A DNA stretch of 64,000 nt from Ulota crispa (lineage: Eukaryota > Streptophyta > Bryopsida > Orthotrichales > Orthotrichaceae), in the NCBI GenBank assembly GCA_963920765.1, contig OY987247.1, forward strand, positions 15,286,471 through 15,350,470, written 5' to 3'. Both the position numbers and the translations under genes were made by a program. Below, piece after piece: positions 35,461 to 46,906 of this stretch; the stretch's first letter is position 1, and every line of letters starts with the position of its first letter. The notes below the pieces were generated by a model. It did no database searches. It was not told the DNA's origin and worked only from the letters and a program-made list of their open reading frames with translations.

Positions 35461-35776
35461 AGGTAGGAGCACCCATAAATGTCAAACTAAGGGTTTTGAA
35501 CATGATGACTATTAATAACCAACTAGCAAATTATAGGATCTTATTAGGAATAGGAAAAAAATGAGTTTGCACATTTGAATGTATTATTTGGATATTGTGA
35601 GAATAAGTTGTGAATTTTTAAAGAGCAAACTGCCATTGTTGTACCCATAACCACTTTTAAGATTTCATGTTCACATGTTGTACATCCTTGTCATTATATC
35701 TATTCGTTTCCACAGATTTTTCAAGATTTCAGAGATGACAGCTATGGGACACTGACACTTATGAGTGCTCCTGCCT
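35461..35776. mobile_element. TA-flanked MITE with AGGTAGGAGC ends (copy C), 316 bp
   Basis: TA at 35459-35460, left AGGTAGGAGCACCCATAA, right inward AGGCAGGAGCACTCATAA, TA at 35777-35778. Almost the same sequence in inverse orientation at 46165-46478. Confidence 0.85.
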
Positions 35777-36041
35777 TACTACAGTAAGATTATATTTTAT
35801 TTTGCAATAGAAATGCATGGAAAATGGAACAATTTGGGTTCCAAAATTGCCATAAGGGACTAAAGAGGTGGAGGCACAAACAACAAGTTCCAAGAAACGG
35901 AAGAGACTACAGGAGCACGTTTCAAGAAATTCGCTTGAGTTACGTAGAAAAAACGGAGCTTACCGCGTGAAAAAAGTCAGTATAACTCATCGAAAGTTCC
36001 AGAAAGGCATGAAAACGAAGAAACCACCCCGCCTCGAGGAT

Positions 36042-36049
36042 TATAAAAG
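36042..36049 (+). promoter_or_regulatory. Candidate TATA box of the phytocyanin gene
   Basis: TATAAAAG in the context GGATTATAAAAGCGCGG, at the start of a less AT-rich stretch and about 360 bp before the proposed 5'UTR splice donor. Transcription would start near 36075. Confidence 0.5.
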
Positions 36050-36178
36050 CGCGGGTCAGGACAGAAAAAGACGAACGGAGTCGTCGGACGTGCGTTGACC
36101 TCCGTTGGGGAACGCAGTCAACTAAGACCCCACATAAACACGCTGTTTCTCGTCACTACCTCCGTCACTCTCAAAACT

Positions 36179-36395
36179 TCGTCGTCGTCGTCGTCGTCGC
36201 CCCTCGTCGTCGTCGTCGCCCCTCGTCGTCTCTATCGTCGCCGTCGTCTCTTTCGTCGTCTCTCTCGCCTTGCTTCCCCCTATATGAACCTCGCAGGCTC
36301 CTTTCGTTTCTGCTTACTTAAAAAACATCGCCTTCGCCATCGCCCTCGCCATTGCCATCGCCATTGCTCTCGCCATCGCCATCGCATCAATCTTG
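36179..36395. repeat. GTC triplet and GCCATC hexamer repeats in the 5'UTR
   Basis: Runs of CGT/GTC (36179-36265) and of CGCCAT/CGCCTT units (36330-36390) lie in the presumed first, non-coding exon. A short upstream ATG frame (36284 onward) crosses the second run and stops at 36403. Confidence 0.8.
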
Positions 36396-36403
36396 CTTAC
36401 TAG

Positions 36404-37650
36404 GTATGCTTGCCGACTTCGAAATCACTATAGAAATGGAGATTGCACATGCAACGTATTTTGCAGGCGGCTTAATTCTAAACATTCTAGACTTTTTTGC
36501 TAAGATCTTTGAGAATGTTTAGCTGGCGTGCTTAGTAGGTATGCTTGTCGACTTTGAATTCACTATAGAAATGGCGAGTACGCATGCACAGCGTGTTTGC
36601 TTTCAAGGCGGCTTAACTCTAAACGTTTTGGACTTTTTTTGGTAGATCTTTGAGAATGTTTAGCTGGCGTGCTTAGTAGGTATGCTTGTCGACTTTGAAT
36701 TCACTATAGAAATGGCGAGTGCGCATGCACAGCGTGTTTTGCTTTCAAGGCTTAACTCTAAACGTTTTGGACTTTTTTTGGTAGATCTTTGAGAATGTTT
36801 AGCTGGTATGTTTAGGCGATGGATCGGATGCTGGTGGATTAGGAAAGGTCTTTGGCATGGAGAAGAGATTTGAGGCTGTTTTGCTTTCAAGGCGGCTTAA
36901 TTCGAAACGTTTTGGACTTTTCTTTGAAGATATCTGAGAACTTTTAGCTGGTGTGTTTAGGCAATGAAATGGATGCTGGTGTGTTTAGGCAATGAAATGG
37001 ATGCTGGTGTGTTTAGGCGGTGAAATGGATGCTGGTGTAATTGGAAAGCTTTTTTTGGCTTGGAGATAAGATTTGAGGCTATTTCGCTTTCAAGGCGGCT
37101 TCATTCTAAACGTTTTGGAAACTTTTTGGAAGATCTTTGAAAATTTGTAGCTGGTGTGTTAAGACGATGGATCGGATGCTGGTGTAATTAGAAAGGTCTT
37201 TGGCTTGGAGATAAGACTTGAGGCCATTTTGCTTTCAAGGCGACTTAATTCTAAACGTTTTGGACATGTTTTATAAGGTCTTTGAGAACTTTTATCTGGT
37301 GTACGATGGATCGGATGCTAGTCTAATTGGAAAGGCTTTTGGCTTGGAGATGAGATCTGAGGCCATTTTGCTTTCAAGGCGGCTTAATTTTAAACACTTT
37401 GGACTTTTTTTGGAAGATCTTTGAGATAATTTTTATCTGGTGTACGATGGATCAGATGCTGGTGTAATTGGAAAGGCTTTTGGCTTGGAGATAAGATTAA
37501 GACCATTTTGCTTTCAAGACGACTTAATTCTAAACGTTTTGGAAGTTTTTGTAGATCTTTGAGAATTTATAGCTGGTTTGTGTAGGCGATGGATCGGATG
37601 CCGGTGTAATAGGAAAAGCCTATGGCTTGGATATGAGATTTGAGACTTTT
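36404..37650. repeat. About 140-bp tandem repeat array in the 5'UTR intron
   Basis: Eight units are marked by the AGATCTTTGAGAA block at 36503, 36644, 36783, 36928, 37131, 37276, 37415 and 37553, spaced 141, 139, 145, 203, 145, 139 and 138 bp. Other shared blocks are TTGCTTTCAAGGCGGCTTAA, TCTAAACGTTTTGGAC and GGCGATGGATCGGATGCTGG. The 203-bp unit is longer because a ~31-bp block (GTGTTTAGGCAATGAAATGG) is itself repeated three times. The array fills nearly all of the proposed intron 36404-37673. Confidence 0.85.
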
Positions 37651-37724
37651 TTGTGGATGTTATTGTTATACAGGGAATATTGAAGTTAGACATTGGTACT
37701 GGAGAGTTGAGACATCTTTCGAAA

Positions 37725-40136
37725 ATGGAGGGAAGAGGCAGTGCAGCGGGCCGGTTGGCTGTGGTAGCGATGACGACGGTGTTAGTGTTGGCGATGGTGT
37801 CCGGTGCTTTGGCGGCGAATCACCTCGTCGGCGGCGCGGCACAGCAATGGAACTATCCGCCGGAGAATAACGTTAATTATTATGACACCACGTGGGCTGC
37901 AAACCAGACTTTTGCTGTCGGAGATACCTTACGTGAGTCTCACTTCCTTCCCAAGGTGAGGTCTCTAAAATGGAGGGGTTCTAAAATGGTGCACTTCTAG
38001 GAGTGGCTGACATGTTTCCCTCAAATATCTATTATTGTCATTGATGAGTCATTTACCCACTTGAATCATCATTAACAGTAATAGATATTTGAGGGGAACA
38101 TGTCAATCATTCATAGAAGTGCACCATTTTAGAACCCGCTTCATTTTAGAGCCTTATATCCTTGAACTTCTTTTGGAATGGATCACTGGTGTGTTGCTTG
38201 TGTTTTGAATTGTGTTGGAGAAACAGAGGGATGGTAGAGTATCACATGAAAGAAATGAGAGTGCCTTGTATTTTGTGTTGTATTAAAATTTGAACCGGTT
38301 CTAGAGTTTCATGCTATCGGATCCTCTAATACATTCTCTAGGCGTAAGCTTATATATGATCGCGAGATGTGACCGTCGACCGTTAAGGTAGGAGGCTCAT
38401 AAATGGAGCATCTAAGGGCTGAAATTGAATTTTGGGTCCTTGAAATGATTTTTTGTAAACTTTCCTTGAAATACATGAAGAATTGGCATCTAACTCAAGT
38501 TGTTTCATATTTTTTGGAACTTTGTGGAATTAGTTATGAAATTTTGAGGTGGAAAGGTCATATAGGGCTCTAAAATGGAGCACCTCCTCAAATGTACATG
38601 ACCTGTACATCGTTCAAGGGCTATGAAAAACAACATGTACATGATGAGTACATTTGAGGAGGTGCTCCATTTTAGAGCCTCCTACCTTATGTAGAACACG
38701 ATATTCGTAAACGTGGTAAAAACTCTTCTACAAAATGTGTTTTGAGAATTCTGAATTATGAATGAACCATTTGTGAGAGTAATTTGATGATTTTTTGGTG
38801 AGATTTTTGATAGCTCCTTCAAGATGTTTCATCATTGAATGATGTAAGGTCTTGAAGAAATTATCATGAATTTCATTCTAAGTCACCAAAGATTTCTTAA
38901 AACCATGAAATCCAAAAGTTCAAAAATGTATCTTTTTTTCCTAAATTAGTGAACATTGCGTTAGAGTGTAGTTGACGGCTTCCTTGTTGTCAACTGCATT
39001 TTGTGAAGCTCTTGATCTCACATTGGATTGGCATTCTTGCAAATAATGCCTGCCCGGAAAATCCTTGTTAAGCTATATGTACGTCTAGGGCTACTTTAAT
39101 TCCACCGTAATAGCTCTGACCGGTGTGGTTTGGAAATTTTGTGTGACTCGTAAGGTAGACAGACCCATACCCGTCTGTTTAAAGGTTTGGTGTACCTCAA
39201 GGTTTTGGAAAACTGAGGAAAAAATCAGTAGGTTTATCTTTCAACAAACTATCATGGAACGTCATATTTGTGAAAAAAAGTATTGTAGAATGTTTTGTAT
39301 TTGAGGGCAAAGTTTCAACTCATAGGGTCCTTCCAAGCAACTCTAAATTAATCTTGAAATTGCTTTAATGTGTTCCCATAATGGCACTTGATGGCCCCAA
39401 TCCCAGCCCTTTCAAAACAACTTAACAACTAACATGTGACAATTTGTTTAAGCTAGTAGCATTCATTGCTCCACTTTGGGTTCAAGAGTAGATGGTGAAC
39501 ATTTCAGATCTAGGGTGTGCCACTAGGGAATGGGTATGTCTACCTTAGCTTCTAGCTCATATTAATTACAACAATTAATATCATTCTGCTCTGTGTGTTG
39601 TGGATACAGAGTTTGAGTATACCGCTGGTGCACACAACGTGGTGCGATATAACACCTCGGCGGAGTTCACCGCTTGTACCGGGACGGTAGTACAAGAATG
39701 GACAACCGGCAATGATTCCATTCCTTTGACAACAGCAGGCACTTACTACTTCATCTGTAGCGTTCCGGGGCATTGCACTTCAGGAATGAAACTCTCTGTT
39801 AAAGTCGCCGGTGGTGTTGTTGCTCCCGCGCCATCCCCCACGGCACCCACCCCGGCACCCACCCCGGCACCCACCCCGGCACCCACGCCAATGACCCCTG
39901 CTCCCACGCCAATGACCCCGGCACCCACACCAATAACCCCCGCTCCCGCGCCAATGACACCCGCACCCGCGCCAACGACCCCGGCATCCGCGCCAACGAC
40001 CGCACCCGCGCCAACGACCACCTCACCCCCACCACCCAGCCCTCCTCCCCCTAGCGCTGCCAGCTCAGGACCTGTTCTGTCCATGGCGGGCCTTGTCACC
40101 GCTGCCTTGGTCGCCATACTAGCATTTCTGGTATGA
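37725..40136 (+). CDS. Uclacyanin-type phytocyanin, GPI-anchored blue copper protein
   Basis: Exons 37725-37932 and 39610-40136 join in phase 1 (C|GTGAGT ... ATACAG|AG) to give 244 aa. Residues 1-30 form a signal peptide (cleavage after SGALA likely). The plastocyanin-like domain runs to about 137 with copper ligands His78 (AGAHNV), Cys119, His124 and axial Met129; Cys92 and Cys125 would form the disulfide. Met as axial ligand favours uclacyanin/plantacyanin over stellacyanin, and intact His ligands argue against an early-nodulin-like protein. A Pro/Ala/Thr repeat (about 140-220) is an arabinogalactan-like region. The last 20 residues are hydrophobic, a typical GPI signal, so the protein should sit outside the plasma membrane. 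Electron transfer or wall roles are family knowledge. The ATG at 37653 in the same frame would lie before an acceptor-like GTTATACAG and is less likely. Confidence 0.92.
37958..38155. mobile_element. Hairpin MITE in the phytocyanin intron
   Basis: Left TCTCTAAAATGGAGGGGTTC and right CGCTTCATTTTAGAGCC are inverse partners, as are CTCAAATATCTATTA and TAATAGATATTTGAG; arms of about 90 bp with a short loop near 38045-38070. The CTCTAAAATGGAG block links it to the next MITE. Confidence 0.7.
38386..38687. mobile_element. TA-flanked MITE in the phytocyanin intron, 302 bp
   Basis: TA at 38384-38385, left AGGTAGGAGGCTCATAAATG, right inward AGGTAGGAGGCTCTAAAATG, TA at 38688-38689. Same family as the split copy at 26296-27477. 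Confidence 0.82.
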
Positions 40137-41013
40137 GCATCTAGTGTTCTGCGCAGCAGTGCCTCTTGGATAGGACACGGTTTTAAATTGGGTTTGAAGT
40201 TGGTGAGAAATGCAAACAACAGGGTCTGGAGAGAAAATCTCTTGAGGATGATATACAGCGCATTGCTGGCTGGTGCATGTAGAATTAGTGTTTAATTTGT
40301 TGTGAATCCTGATCGACGTCTCTGGCCACAGCTGTATAGATATTTTGCAATTCCTGTTGACCTCTTCAGGCCCTTGGGGGTCTTCATGTTTTTGCAGATA
40401 CTAGCAAGACCCTTTTTTGATAGTATCTAACTATCTATAGTTGAATCTGATTTAATTTTGCCTCGCTGAGGTTGGAACTTCACTTTCGTCGCTTAATTGC
40501 AAAGGTTTTGACTTCAACTGGAATAAATGTATGTTTCAAACAATTTTATATAACCTATGATGAGAGGAGATAGGTCGTACCAAGTGTGGAAATTGGCCGG
40601 CGATCTTTGTTTGAAGAAAAGGACCTGCCGAGCAGGAGGCGTTTACTAAGTCACATGCTAGCAGATGAGCACGTGGCTTGCCAAGGAGGTGAGAGCGACA
40701 ATGTGCATGTCCTTTTCATGGTGGGGAAATGTTGTTGAGCTCTTCACATCCTCTTATTGTGATTGCAATGGCTGGTCACAGATTTTATATACAACCTCTC
40801 TGGCTAGTAGGTTGAATAATCAATGTTGACAAATTTATTTGCTTTTGCATATATGGAAACTTGTCAGTGGTTGAATGTTAATTTATGTAGTTGGTCAAAC
40901 GCAGGGTAGAAATAGTCAACAATAGAAACAAGAAGCACTATATTTCTAATGATGATGATTTGAGGTTGGATGGAAATGCTCTAAGCTGCACACAAAAAGA
41001 TGCTGTGAATACT
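40137..41013. other. 3' flank of the phytocyanin gene, no further gene seen
   Basis: The first few hundred bases should contain the 3'UTR. No other structure noted. Confidence 0.5.
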
Positions 41014-41438
41014 AAGCCCCAAACATAAAATTTAGCCTTCGAACTTCTCACCCTCAAAGGATCTCCGCTTGCTAATGAATAGTTTTCATTCCCTTACACG
41101 CGCAAAGTTTGAGACACTCGTGAGTTTGCAGAAATTTTTGCGAGAAAATTTCAGGGTTTGAGGATGCAGGTGCATGAGCCCCGCAAAGCCATGAACGTGA
41201 GTTTGTGAAGTTCACTCCTAATGTGATCACGTGAGGAGTGAATTTTAGAAACTCACTTTCGTGGTTGCTAGGCTCATTCACTTGCGTCCTCAAACCCCAA
41301 AACTTCCTTCGCATAAATTTCCGCAAACTCACGGGTGTCTTAGACTTTGCGCGTGTGAGGGGATGAAAACAATTCACTAGTGAGTGGAGATCTTGTGAGG
41401 TGAGAAGTTCAAAGGCCAGATTTTATGTTTGAAACCCT
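41014..41438. mobile_element. Fold-back Tourist/Harbinger-like MITE, about 425 bp
   Basis: Arms of about 200 bp: CCCAAACATAAAATTTAGCC pairs with the inverse at 41415-41435, ACACGCGCAAAGT pairs with ACTTTGCGCGTGT, and CTCCTAATGTGATCACGTG is at the centre. TAA lies at both ends (41012-41014 region and 41439-41442), consistent with a 3-bp TAA target. A relative forms the right half of 53489-54458. Confidence 0.7.
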
Positions 41439-42395
41439 CTAATGAGAGAGAAGTTCCAAAAAACAATAGAAAGTTGAGGCAAATGACATGTCAAAGTAAT
41501 TAAAAATTGAAAAAATTGAAAAAAATTTAGCTAAATACTTGGAACTGGAAGGCCTCTAATTATAATACACAAGTATGCTTTGCACTTGCTTTGTTGCACG
41601 TCTCTCTTTTCATGTAAATTTTCACCCTTCCTTCATCTACCTTTTCTTTTCCCTCTCCTCAAATTTCCTTTTGTGCCTTTTCTTCTCCCTGCTCTCAAAG
41701 TGAATTTTATACTTTAGGTGACTAAGAGACACACCCAATGCTTTTTAATAAAAAATTTCAAATTTATAAAAAAAATTTAAGGCAATCACAACGACTTTTC
41801 ACCATTCGAGTGGTTGCTTTTTCTTCTCCACAACGACTTTTCACCATTCGAGTGGTTGCTTTTTCTTCTCCCTTTCCTCTCTGTAATAGAACTTGTGCTA
41901 TTGATAGAGAATTATATGATGAGTGATTGAATCATAATATCATGAGTAGGATGGACAACCCAATCTATATTATAAAGAATGGGTTCTTTGTCTCATGTGA
42001 TATAGTGAGGTGTCTATCTTATGGTATAATGTGTTAGCCCTTGTATCTTCACCCATAAGCAAATTTAGCACCTAGGCTATTGCATTCTTGCCACACTCAT
42101 GCATATGATCCCAGGACTCCATATTGGCATTCATGTGTATAATCAGCGTGTACAAAGTAATTTAACATTTGCTTTCTTTTTTCTTCATTTTGAAATCAAA
42201 TTATGAGTTGATTATAGTGAACGGACGAGAGCTCAATTAGGAACACCTGACAAATAAACTGGAAGGTAGACTAGCAGAAGGATAGTTGGTTCAATCTAAC
42301 AACTAAGCTTAAGCCTCAGCTACAACATAAAGACAATTTGGATTGAACCCACGTCTAGAACATGGCTTACAGCAACCCATTGAACTAAATGTGCC
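41439..42395. other. Intergenic DNA, no gene recognised
   Basis: Only the short duplication at 41789-41872 stands out. Confidence 0.5.
41789..41872. repeat. 42-bp perfect tandem duplication
   Basis: ACAACGACTTTTCACCATTC... through ...TTTTCTTCTCC occurs twice in direct succession, indicating a recent duplication. Confidence 0.9.
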
Positions 42396-42680
42396 GGCTC
42401 AGAGTACTGCACAAACGTCAGTATTGGGCCCTAGTGGAAAAGCTCAAGTTTTTTTTCCAAACAAGGGTAATAGCAATGATTTGTCCCTATTTTATTTTAT
42501 TTTTTAATTGTATTCTTTTTGAGGTTCTAGACAAAAGCAAGATCTCTAAATTCAAATATGAATTCTATATTCCCAAATTCAATCTCTTGATGAAAAATAT
42601 TTAAATTCTTACAATTTTTGGTGGGTGAAAAAAAAATGGTTTTTGAGCTTGGCCGCCCTACATCAACATTTGTGTAGGGT
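42396..42680. mobile_element. MITE with GGCTCA...CTGCAC ends, decayed right end
   Basis: Left GGCTCAGAGTACTGCAC, inner TGGAAAAGCTCAAG block pairing with TTTTTGAGCTTGG, and right CTACATCAACATTTGTGTAG. Same family as 32794-33080 and 43274-43576. Confidence 0.6.
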
Positions 42681-43273
42681 TGTCACATAGGACCACTTGT
42701 CTGTCTGCTCATTTGTTTGCCCAAAGTGCCCTATTAAACTCATGTATGTCCAATGTAGTAAACTCATAGTTGACTTCAAAAAATGATAAAAATCAGAAGC
42801 TTTGTACATGGTGGTGACACTCATTGTTGCCAACATAGAATCAAAACGTGGATTTAAAGCCATATCACGTAATAAAAATTAAAAAAAAATCATCTCATTC
42901 TTCTTTTTTTGGGTCAAAAATCTTAGAAAACCCTAAAAGGTAACATTTAGCAAACACATCTGTCTATGTTGTTTGAAGTGTCCTTCTGCTTGTCTTGGCA
43001 TCCAAATCTTGCTTGAAGTGACAACCATGCATATGTGTAGTAAGAGCCGGTTTCCATTAGGGGGTTGGAGGAGTCTAGGCCTAGACCTCTAGCCTCCGGC
43101 TCTCCAAAATTTGACTAACACTCCTAGACCTTCCAAACCCTAGACTAGAGCTTCCTTCCAAAAATGTACTCCGCGTCAAAATTTCAAAGTTTTTCTTTTC
43201 TTTACCTGTGATCAACCTGAATGTTTGGTCTAGTCTCCAATGGAAATTGGCCCCAAACTGAGCCGAAGGTGCC

Positions 43274-43576
43274 GGCTCATATTACTGCACATACATCAAT
43301 GAGGAGCTAGGGTGGAAAAGCACTCAATAATTTTATTTTCACCCGCCTGAAAATTTGAGAGTTTAAATATTTACCATCTATAGATTGAATTTGAGAACTT
43401 TGAATTCATATTTGGATTTAGAGACCTTGCTTTAGTCATGAAACCTTGTGTCGGTTACAAATGAATAACTTGCAATAAAATAGGGGACAAAATTTATTAC
43501 TATTACCCTAGTTGGGAAAAACACTTGAGCTTTTCAACCCTGGCCCCACATCGACATATGTGTAGTAATATCAGCC
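43274..43576. mobile_element. MITE with GGCTCA...CTGCAC ends, 303 bp
   Basis: Left GGCTCATATTACTGCACAT pairs with the inverse ATGTGTAGTAATATCAGCC on the right; inner TGGAAAAGCACTCAA pairs with CTTGAGCTTTTCAACC. It ends 14 bp before the TA of the next MITE. Confidence 0.75.
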
Positions 43577-43591
43577 CCTTGGGCTCCCATA

Positions 43592-43922
43592 AGGTAGGAG
43601 CACACAATTGCAACACTAGCCATTCTCTGACATCTAAAATTAAACCTAAAGTAAATAGATATGCACCCAAACAAGACACAAACGCACCCAAACAAGACAC
43701 AAATGTTGTTGTTGTTTTTTCAGGGATCTAGTGACTACAATAGATAAGTCTAGGAAATTGTCTTCAACAATTTATAATTTATTCATATGATCTCAAAAAA
43801 TTCCAAAAACAATTCTCTTTACATCTATATCCATTTCCTAACAAGCCCATGCCATCAGATTCTCAGAAGACCCTCCCAATTACCACATCTGAGATAAGTG
43901 TTATATTTGGGTGCTTCTACCT
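43592..43922. mobile_element. TA-flanked MITE with AGGTAGGAGC ends (copy B), 331 bp
   Basis: TA at 43590-43591, left AGGTAGGAGCACACAATTG, right inward AGGTAGAAGCACCCAAATA, TA at 43923-43924. Contains a 17-bp direct repeat (GCACCCAAACAAGACAC) near 43660-43700. Inverse relative of 22588-22998. Confidence 0.82.
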
Positions 43923-43924
43923 TA

Positions 43925-44300
43925 TCCAGCAAGAAGTGAGCGAGAGGAAGGTGAGGGAGCGCCTGCAGGATTCGGGCGGCATGAACAACGTGGCTGGTCA
44001 CGCCCCACTGGCCCCACTACACCCGGAAAGGTGACCGTCTTCGGCGCCGTCGACCCCGCGCGCGTCCTCGCTCGCGTGGAGCTCGTCAACAAGTGCTCCG
44101 CCTTCTGGAACCTCACCCTGGACTACAGCCCGAACTGCCCGCCGCTACCACGCCACACTAGCCGCAGCCAACGCCGCCAACGGCAGACGCCACCGCCGCG
44201 GCTGCCAAAGCTGAATTCCATATCCAAGCCAAACTGGTACTGTAGCGCATTCCGAACCAGAAATAGTGGTGCAACTCCTCCAACAGCGTGACTGTACTTT
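43925..44300 (+). pseudogene. HMA-domain (HIPP-like) gene fragment, broken
   Basis: Two overlapping frames together match the C-terminal two-thirds of a plant heavy-metal-associated domain. The first frame reads SERKVRERLQDSGGMNNV; after a frame change the second reads GKVTVFGAVDPARVLARV and then NKCSAFWN, corresponding to the family's KVTVxGxVDPxxVLxxV...AEFW. The metal-binding CxxC segment is missing and there is at least one frameshift, so it is not functional. It is markedly GC-rich against AT-rich neighbours and is bordered by a MITE on the left (43592-43922) and a TTAA element on the right (44324). HIPP proteins bind metals or act as chaperones; that activity is not expected here. Confidence 0.6.
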
Positions 44301-44323
44301 CGTGACTGCTATCCTGCCGTTAA

Positions 44324-44565
44324 CCCTTGAGCGCCCCAGAGAAAGTATACTTCTTCTGGAAGATCTGAAAATAGGTACCTAAGTCATGGTAGTATGATGT
44401 ACTAGAATTAGGGTAGGGTGGTACAAGAGTGACATGGAGTGCAGTACCCGGGTTCCTAGTGATTATGATTGGTTTCACATGAGTTATTTTATTTTTGTAG
44501 AAACCACATGCTTGTGAGTGTGAGTAGGTTTGCCTAAACTAGATTTTGAGCTAGGCGCTTAGGGG
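44324..44565. mobile_element. Short TTAA-flanked element, 242 bp
   Basis: Left CCCTTGAGCGCCCCAG after TTAA at 44320-44323; right inward CCCCTAAGCGCCTAGC before TTAA at 44566-44569. Confidence 0.78.
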
Positions 44566-44889
44566 TTAAGGACAAGGGAGGCCGATTCGGCTCTTATTGA
44601 GTTGGATTCTTTCGCAGAATCGGCAGGCCGTGACCCCCTGCCGATTATAAAACGTATTTGTGCGATTCAAAATCACTCTCATACCAAATTCTACCAAAAT
44701 TACTCACAAACCGTATATAGTATCATATATCATAGAAATTGCCAAATACGGCCTCTCCTGCCCTTAACGCGAGAGAGTGCATAGGTATCTATCGATTCTA
44801 GAAATTAGCTCGCCCTCCGGGCTTGCTAATTTCCAAAATCAGCAGATACCTGCCCGCTCTCTAGTACAGAGCGCCTGCCTACGGCCTGT

Positions 44890-45080
44890 ATTGGGGCTAG
44901 CAACGCCATCTGCAAGGCTTGCTCGCATGGCCTTCAGCGGAGCCCAATAACATCATGTGCAGGGCTTGCTTGCTTGGCTTTCAACAGGCCCTGACAACAT
45001 CATGTGCAGGGCTTGCTTGGCTTTCAATAGGGCCCAGCAACATCATGTGTAGAGTTTGTGTAATTGTAGCCTTCAGCAAG
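44890..45080. repeat. Minisatellite of about 45-50 bp units
   Basis: Four imperfect units sharing CAACATCATGTGCAGGGCTT and GCTTGGCTTTCAACAGGCCC blocks. GC-richer than its surroundings. Confidence 0.8.
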
Positions 45081-46162
45081 GGGAATGCTATATCGTAAGC
45101 CGGGATCCGTGAGCCGGGATTTGTGAGCCTAGATTTTTTGTCAAAATACTCAATTTCACTTATAACCATATACATGAGGCCTTATAATTGTACATTTTAA
45201 ATTTTTATTTTTTAAAAACTTGCTTTTTTTAAAAGTCTTTTCATTGATGTTGAGCTCAAAATTGATTCCTGCTCACCAAATCTTGGCTCACCGCTCTTAG
45301 GCTCACCATTTTACGCTCATGAAATAGAGTCGTCCGGCCCATTAAAGCGAGCAATAGAATAGCTTATGTGATGCAATGCACATAGGCAATAGGAACCCAA
45401 ATATAGTTGTTAAGTTTTTCAACATGATTTTCACATTGACATGTTGAAGATAGGGGAGTTTTACCTTTTTGCACCTTTTGGACCTTGGTCACCACCATCC
45501 AGCCTTTGACCAATAGTATATTGAGCAGTTTCAAGGACTTGCTAAGGCTGCTGAAACTATCAAGTGACGTTGATTATGTTTTTTTTATCCATCAAGGTGC
45601 CACTCTGCATGCCAAATACATTGAAGTATAGTTACAATTCAAAACTCGAGACCCAACACAAGAGTGCTATTGCAAGGCCAAATTACCAATTGGACAAAGG
45701 ATGGTCAAAGATTGTTTTGCATGCCACCTTATAGCAACTCCATTACAGTGATATTCTAGCAGGAAGACTTGCACTCTAGACTTCTATCTACCACATCACT
45801 ATTATGGATTTCTGCAATCTCCATGAAGCTACAATATTTTGTTCACACCATTAAGAAGGTATTTTCAGACCATGTTAAGATCACGTAACAACTCAAATCC
45901 ATTGTTGTTATCACAAATGCGGTGTGCAAGAGGTGCAATGCAAGTGTCTCAAACAAAGCACAGACACTACTCCAAGTGGCCTAAAATGTGGTTTGCATTC
46001 AATTTGAAGTGAAAGCTTTGTACATTGCAAACTCCTATTAAGGTACATGAGCCCATCCTCGACTCACTGCCAGGCTACAACCGCTAAAGGGCCTCCAACT
46101 TCTTTTTTTGTTTTTTTCATTTTACTAAGGTAGAGCGACCAGCACCCAACAATGCAAGCATG
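45081..46162. other. Intergenic DNA, no gene recognised
   Basis: Somewhat gene-like composition at 45430-46030, but no open frame or family motif that I can support. Confidence 0.4.
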
Positions 46163-46164
46163 TA

Positions 46165-46478
46165 AGGTAGGAGCATCCATAAGCGTCAGTGTCCCCATGA
46201 CTGTCACTTCCAAAATCTTGAAAAATCTATAGAAGTGAATAGATGTAATGACAAGGATGTACAACATGTGAATATGAAATCTTAAAAATGGTTATGGGTG
46301 CAATGGTAGTTTTCTCTTTAAAAAATCACAACTTATTCTCACAGTTTCCAAACAATACATTCAAAAGTGCAAACTCATTTTTTTTTTTTTACTAATAGGA
46401 TCCTATAATTTGCTAGTTGTCTATTAATAGTCATCATGTTCAAAACCCTTAGTTTGATGTTTATGGGTGCTCCTACCT
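46165..46478. mobile_element. TA-flanked MITE with AGGTAGGAGC ends (copy D), 314 bp
   Basis: TA at 46163-46164, left AGGTAGGAGCATCCATAAG, right inward AGGTAGGAGCACCCATAAA, TA at 46479-46480. Inverse of copy C (35461-35776). Confidence 0.85.
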
Positions 46479-46906
46479 TAAGAGAAAAATAAACAAACTT
46501 GAATAAAATCGTCAACATGTGGACATTCATCCATAAATTGTACTAATATTAATGAACTTCATCCAAAATTTGACAAACTTGATTTTGGCTTGGGAAAGGT
46601 TTTAGCAATTTCATCCATTTTTCCACCATACTTTTTCAGTGTTACGGTAGTTAGTGACCAATTGACCATTTGAGGTAAGATCTAGGCAAAGTTTTGCCAG
46701 AAATAAAAAACCCTGCTAAACGCACGCAAATTGCCCTTTTTACTGACACTCCCTGCGAGTTGCCAGTATATAGCCATTTTGTTTAGATACTTAGCCAGAG
46801 CTGGTGACCAGTTGTATTAGCACTAATTAGGGTTGCATCCCTATTAGATTGATCTCATCCATGGGGGCTCAATTAGGTCTAGCATTACGTACTTAAATAG
46901 GCTTTA

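Noticed and set aside
39746-40219. 157-codon minus-strand frame rich in Gly/Ala/Val
   Set aside because: Antisense shadow of the Pro/Ala/Thr-rich phytocyanin tail.
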